Below are positions 63,778-64,000 of a DNA stretch of 64,000 nucleotides, piece after piece (position 1 is the first letter of the stretch; the number at the start of each line of letters is the position of its first letter). Below the pieces are notes generated by a model. It made no database searches. It saw nothing but the letters and a program-made list of their open reading frames with translations, and was not told the DNA's origin. Source of the DNA: Odoribacter splanchnicus DSM 20712 (GTDB lineage Bacteria > Bacteroidota > Bacteroidia > Bacteroidales > Marinifilaceae); the NCBI RefSeq assembly GCF_000190535.1, contig NC_015160.1:124001-188000 (forward strand). The letters are read 5' to 3'. A program made the position numbers and the translations under genes.

Positions 63778-64000
63778 CAACTGTTGTATAGTTGTAGGCT
63801 GAGGGTGTTTATTCCATCAGTTCGGAGGGAAGCGTTTTTTCTAAGTCGGCAAAAAGATTACTTGAAAAATGATTAAAACGTGCCGTTTTAATTTAGTTTT
63901 TTAAGTTTATAAAGTTGTGCTTCGGCACTTAAAGTTCATCGACTCCGGTATAGTATCTTTCGGAATTTTGTTCGGGATGACATCGCTGGGGATTGTTGAA

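Noticed and set aside
63799..63840. TPP riboswitch suggested by GGCTGAGGG
   Set aside because: The remaining conserved TPP blocks do not follow.

Overview
The window looks like chromosomal DNA from a gut-type member of the phylum Bacteroidota, order Bacteroidales. The evidence is two SusC/SusD outer-membrane uptake pairs, an ECF sigma/FecR signalling pair, a SprA-type protein, two PUR-alpha-like DUF3276 proteins, menaquinone genes (menG, menA), and repeated matches to the Bacteroidota promoter pattern (TTTG about 20 nt before TAnnTTTG). An assignment near Odoribacter or Butyricimonas is a guess from general resemblance only.

Layout. (1) 1-835: a 5'-truncated ISAs1-type transposase. (2) 1.2-6.0 kb: a SusC/SusD pair without its own regulators. 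(3) 6.0-11.2 kb: a GT39-like membrane glycosyltransferase, mntP, a GSCFA protein, a SPOR protein and an L-cysteine desulfidase-family enzyme. (4) 11.2-12.7 kb: a control-like region with a good promoter, a perfect 19-bp inverted repeat pair, a GC-rich block that looks like structured RNA, a DUF6261 remnant and a terminator just before pseB. (5) 12.7-30.9 kb: a surface-polysaccharide locus. Pseudaminic acid genes (pseB, C, F, G, I) come first, with a PLP decarboxylase and an ATP-grasp ligase embedded among them. A flippase, glycosyltransferases, an acyltransferase, an EpsG-like polymerase, a UDP-glucuronate epimerase, a UDP-glucose dehydrogenase and a probable UpxZ-family regulator follow. No PseH acetyltransferase is visible. 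(6) 31-34.6 kb: housekeeping genes (tatD, tcdA, DUF3276, trpS, ruvA). (7) 34.6-40.7 kb: sprA, broken by an apparent internal deletion with frameshift. (8) 40.8-52 kb: a metallo-beta-lactamase-fold hydrolase, mtnN, luxS, a PKD/leucine-rich-repeat protein behind a long structured leader, a second DUF3276 gene, menG, menA, arginine deiminase, mgtE, rsmA, a flippase-like membrane protein and rsmG. (9) 51.9-62.3 kb: an ECF sigma-FecR-SusC(STN)-SusD-lipoprotein-metalloprotease operon. (10) 62.3-64 kb: an unknown antisense ORF, a 3' remnant of a DUF4965 glutaminase gene, and a promoter with an untranslated leader running off the right edge.

How the parts work together. Region 5 should make, decorate, export and polymerise a glycan containing a pseudaminic-acid-like nonulosonate. 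The decarboxylase and ATP-grasp pair sits exactly where the missing acetylation step would be expected, so the locus may make an amino-acylated variant sugar. Region 4 upstream and the UpxZ-like gene at the far end suggest phase-variable or attenuated control. Region 9 looks like a substrate-sensing uptake system tied to an envelope metalloprotease, which favours peptides or glycopeptides as substrate. The broken sprA would remove the main outer-membrane channel of type IX secretion, unless it is an assembly artefact.
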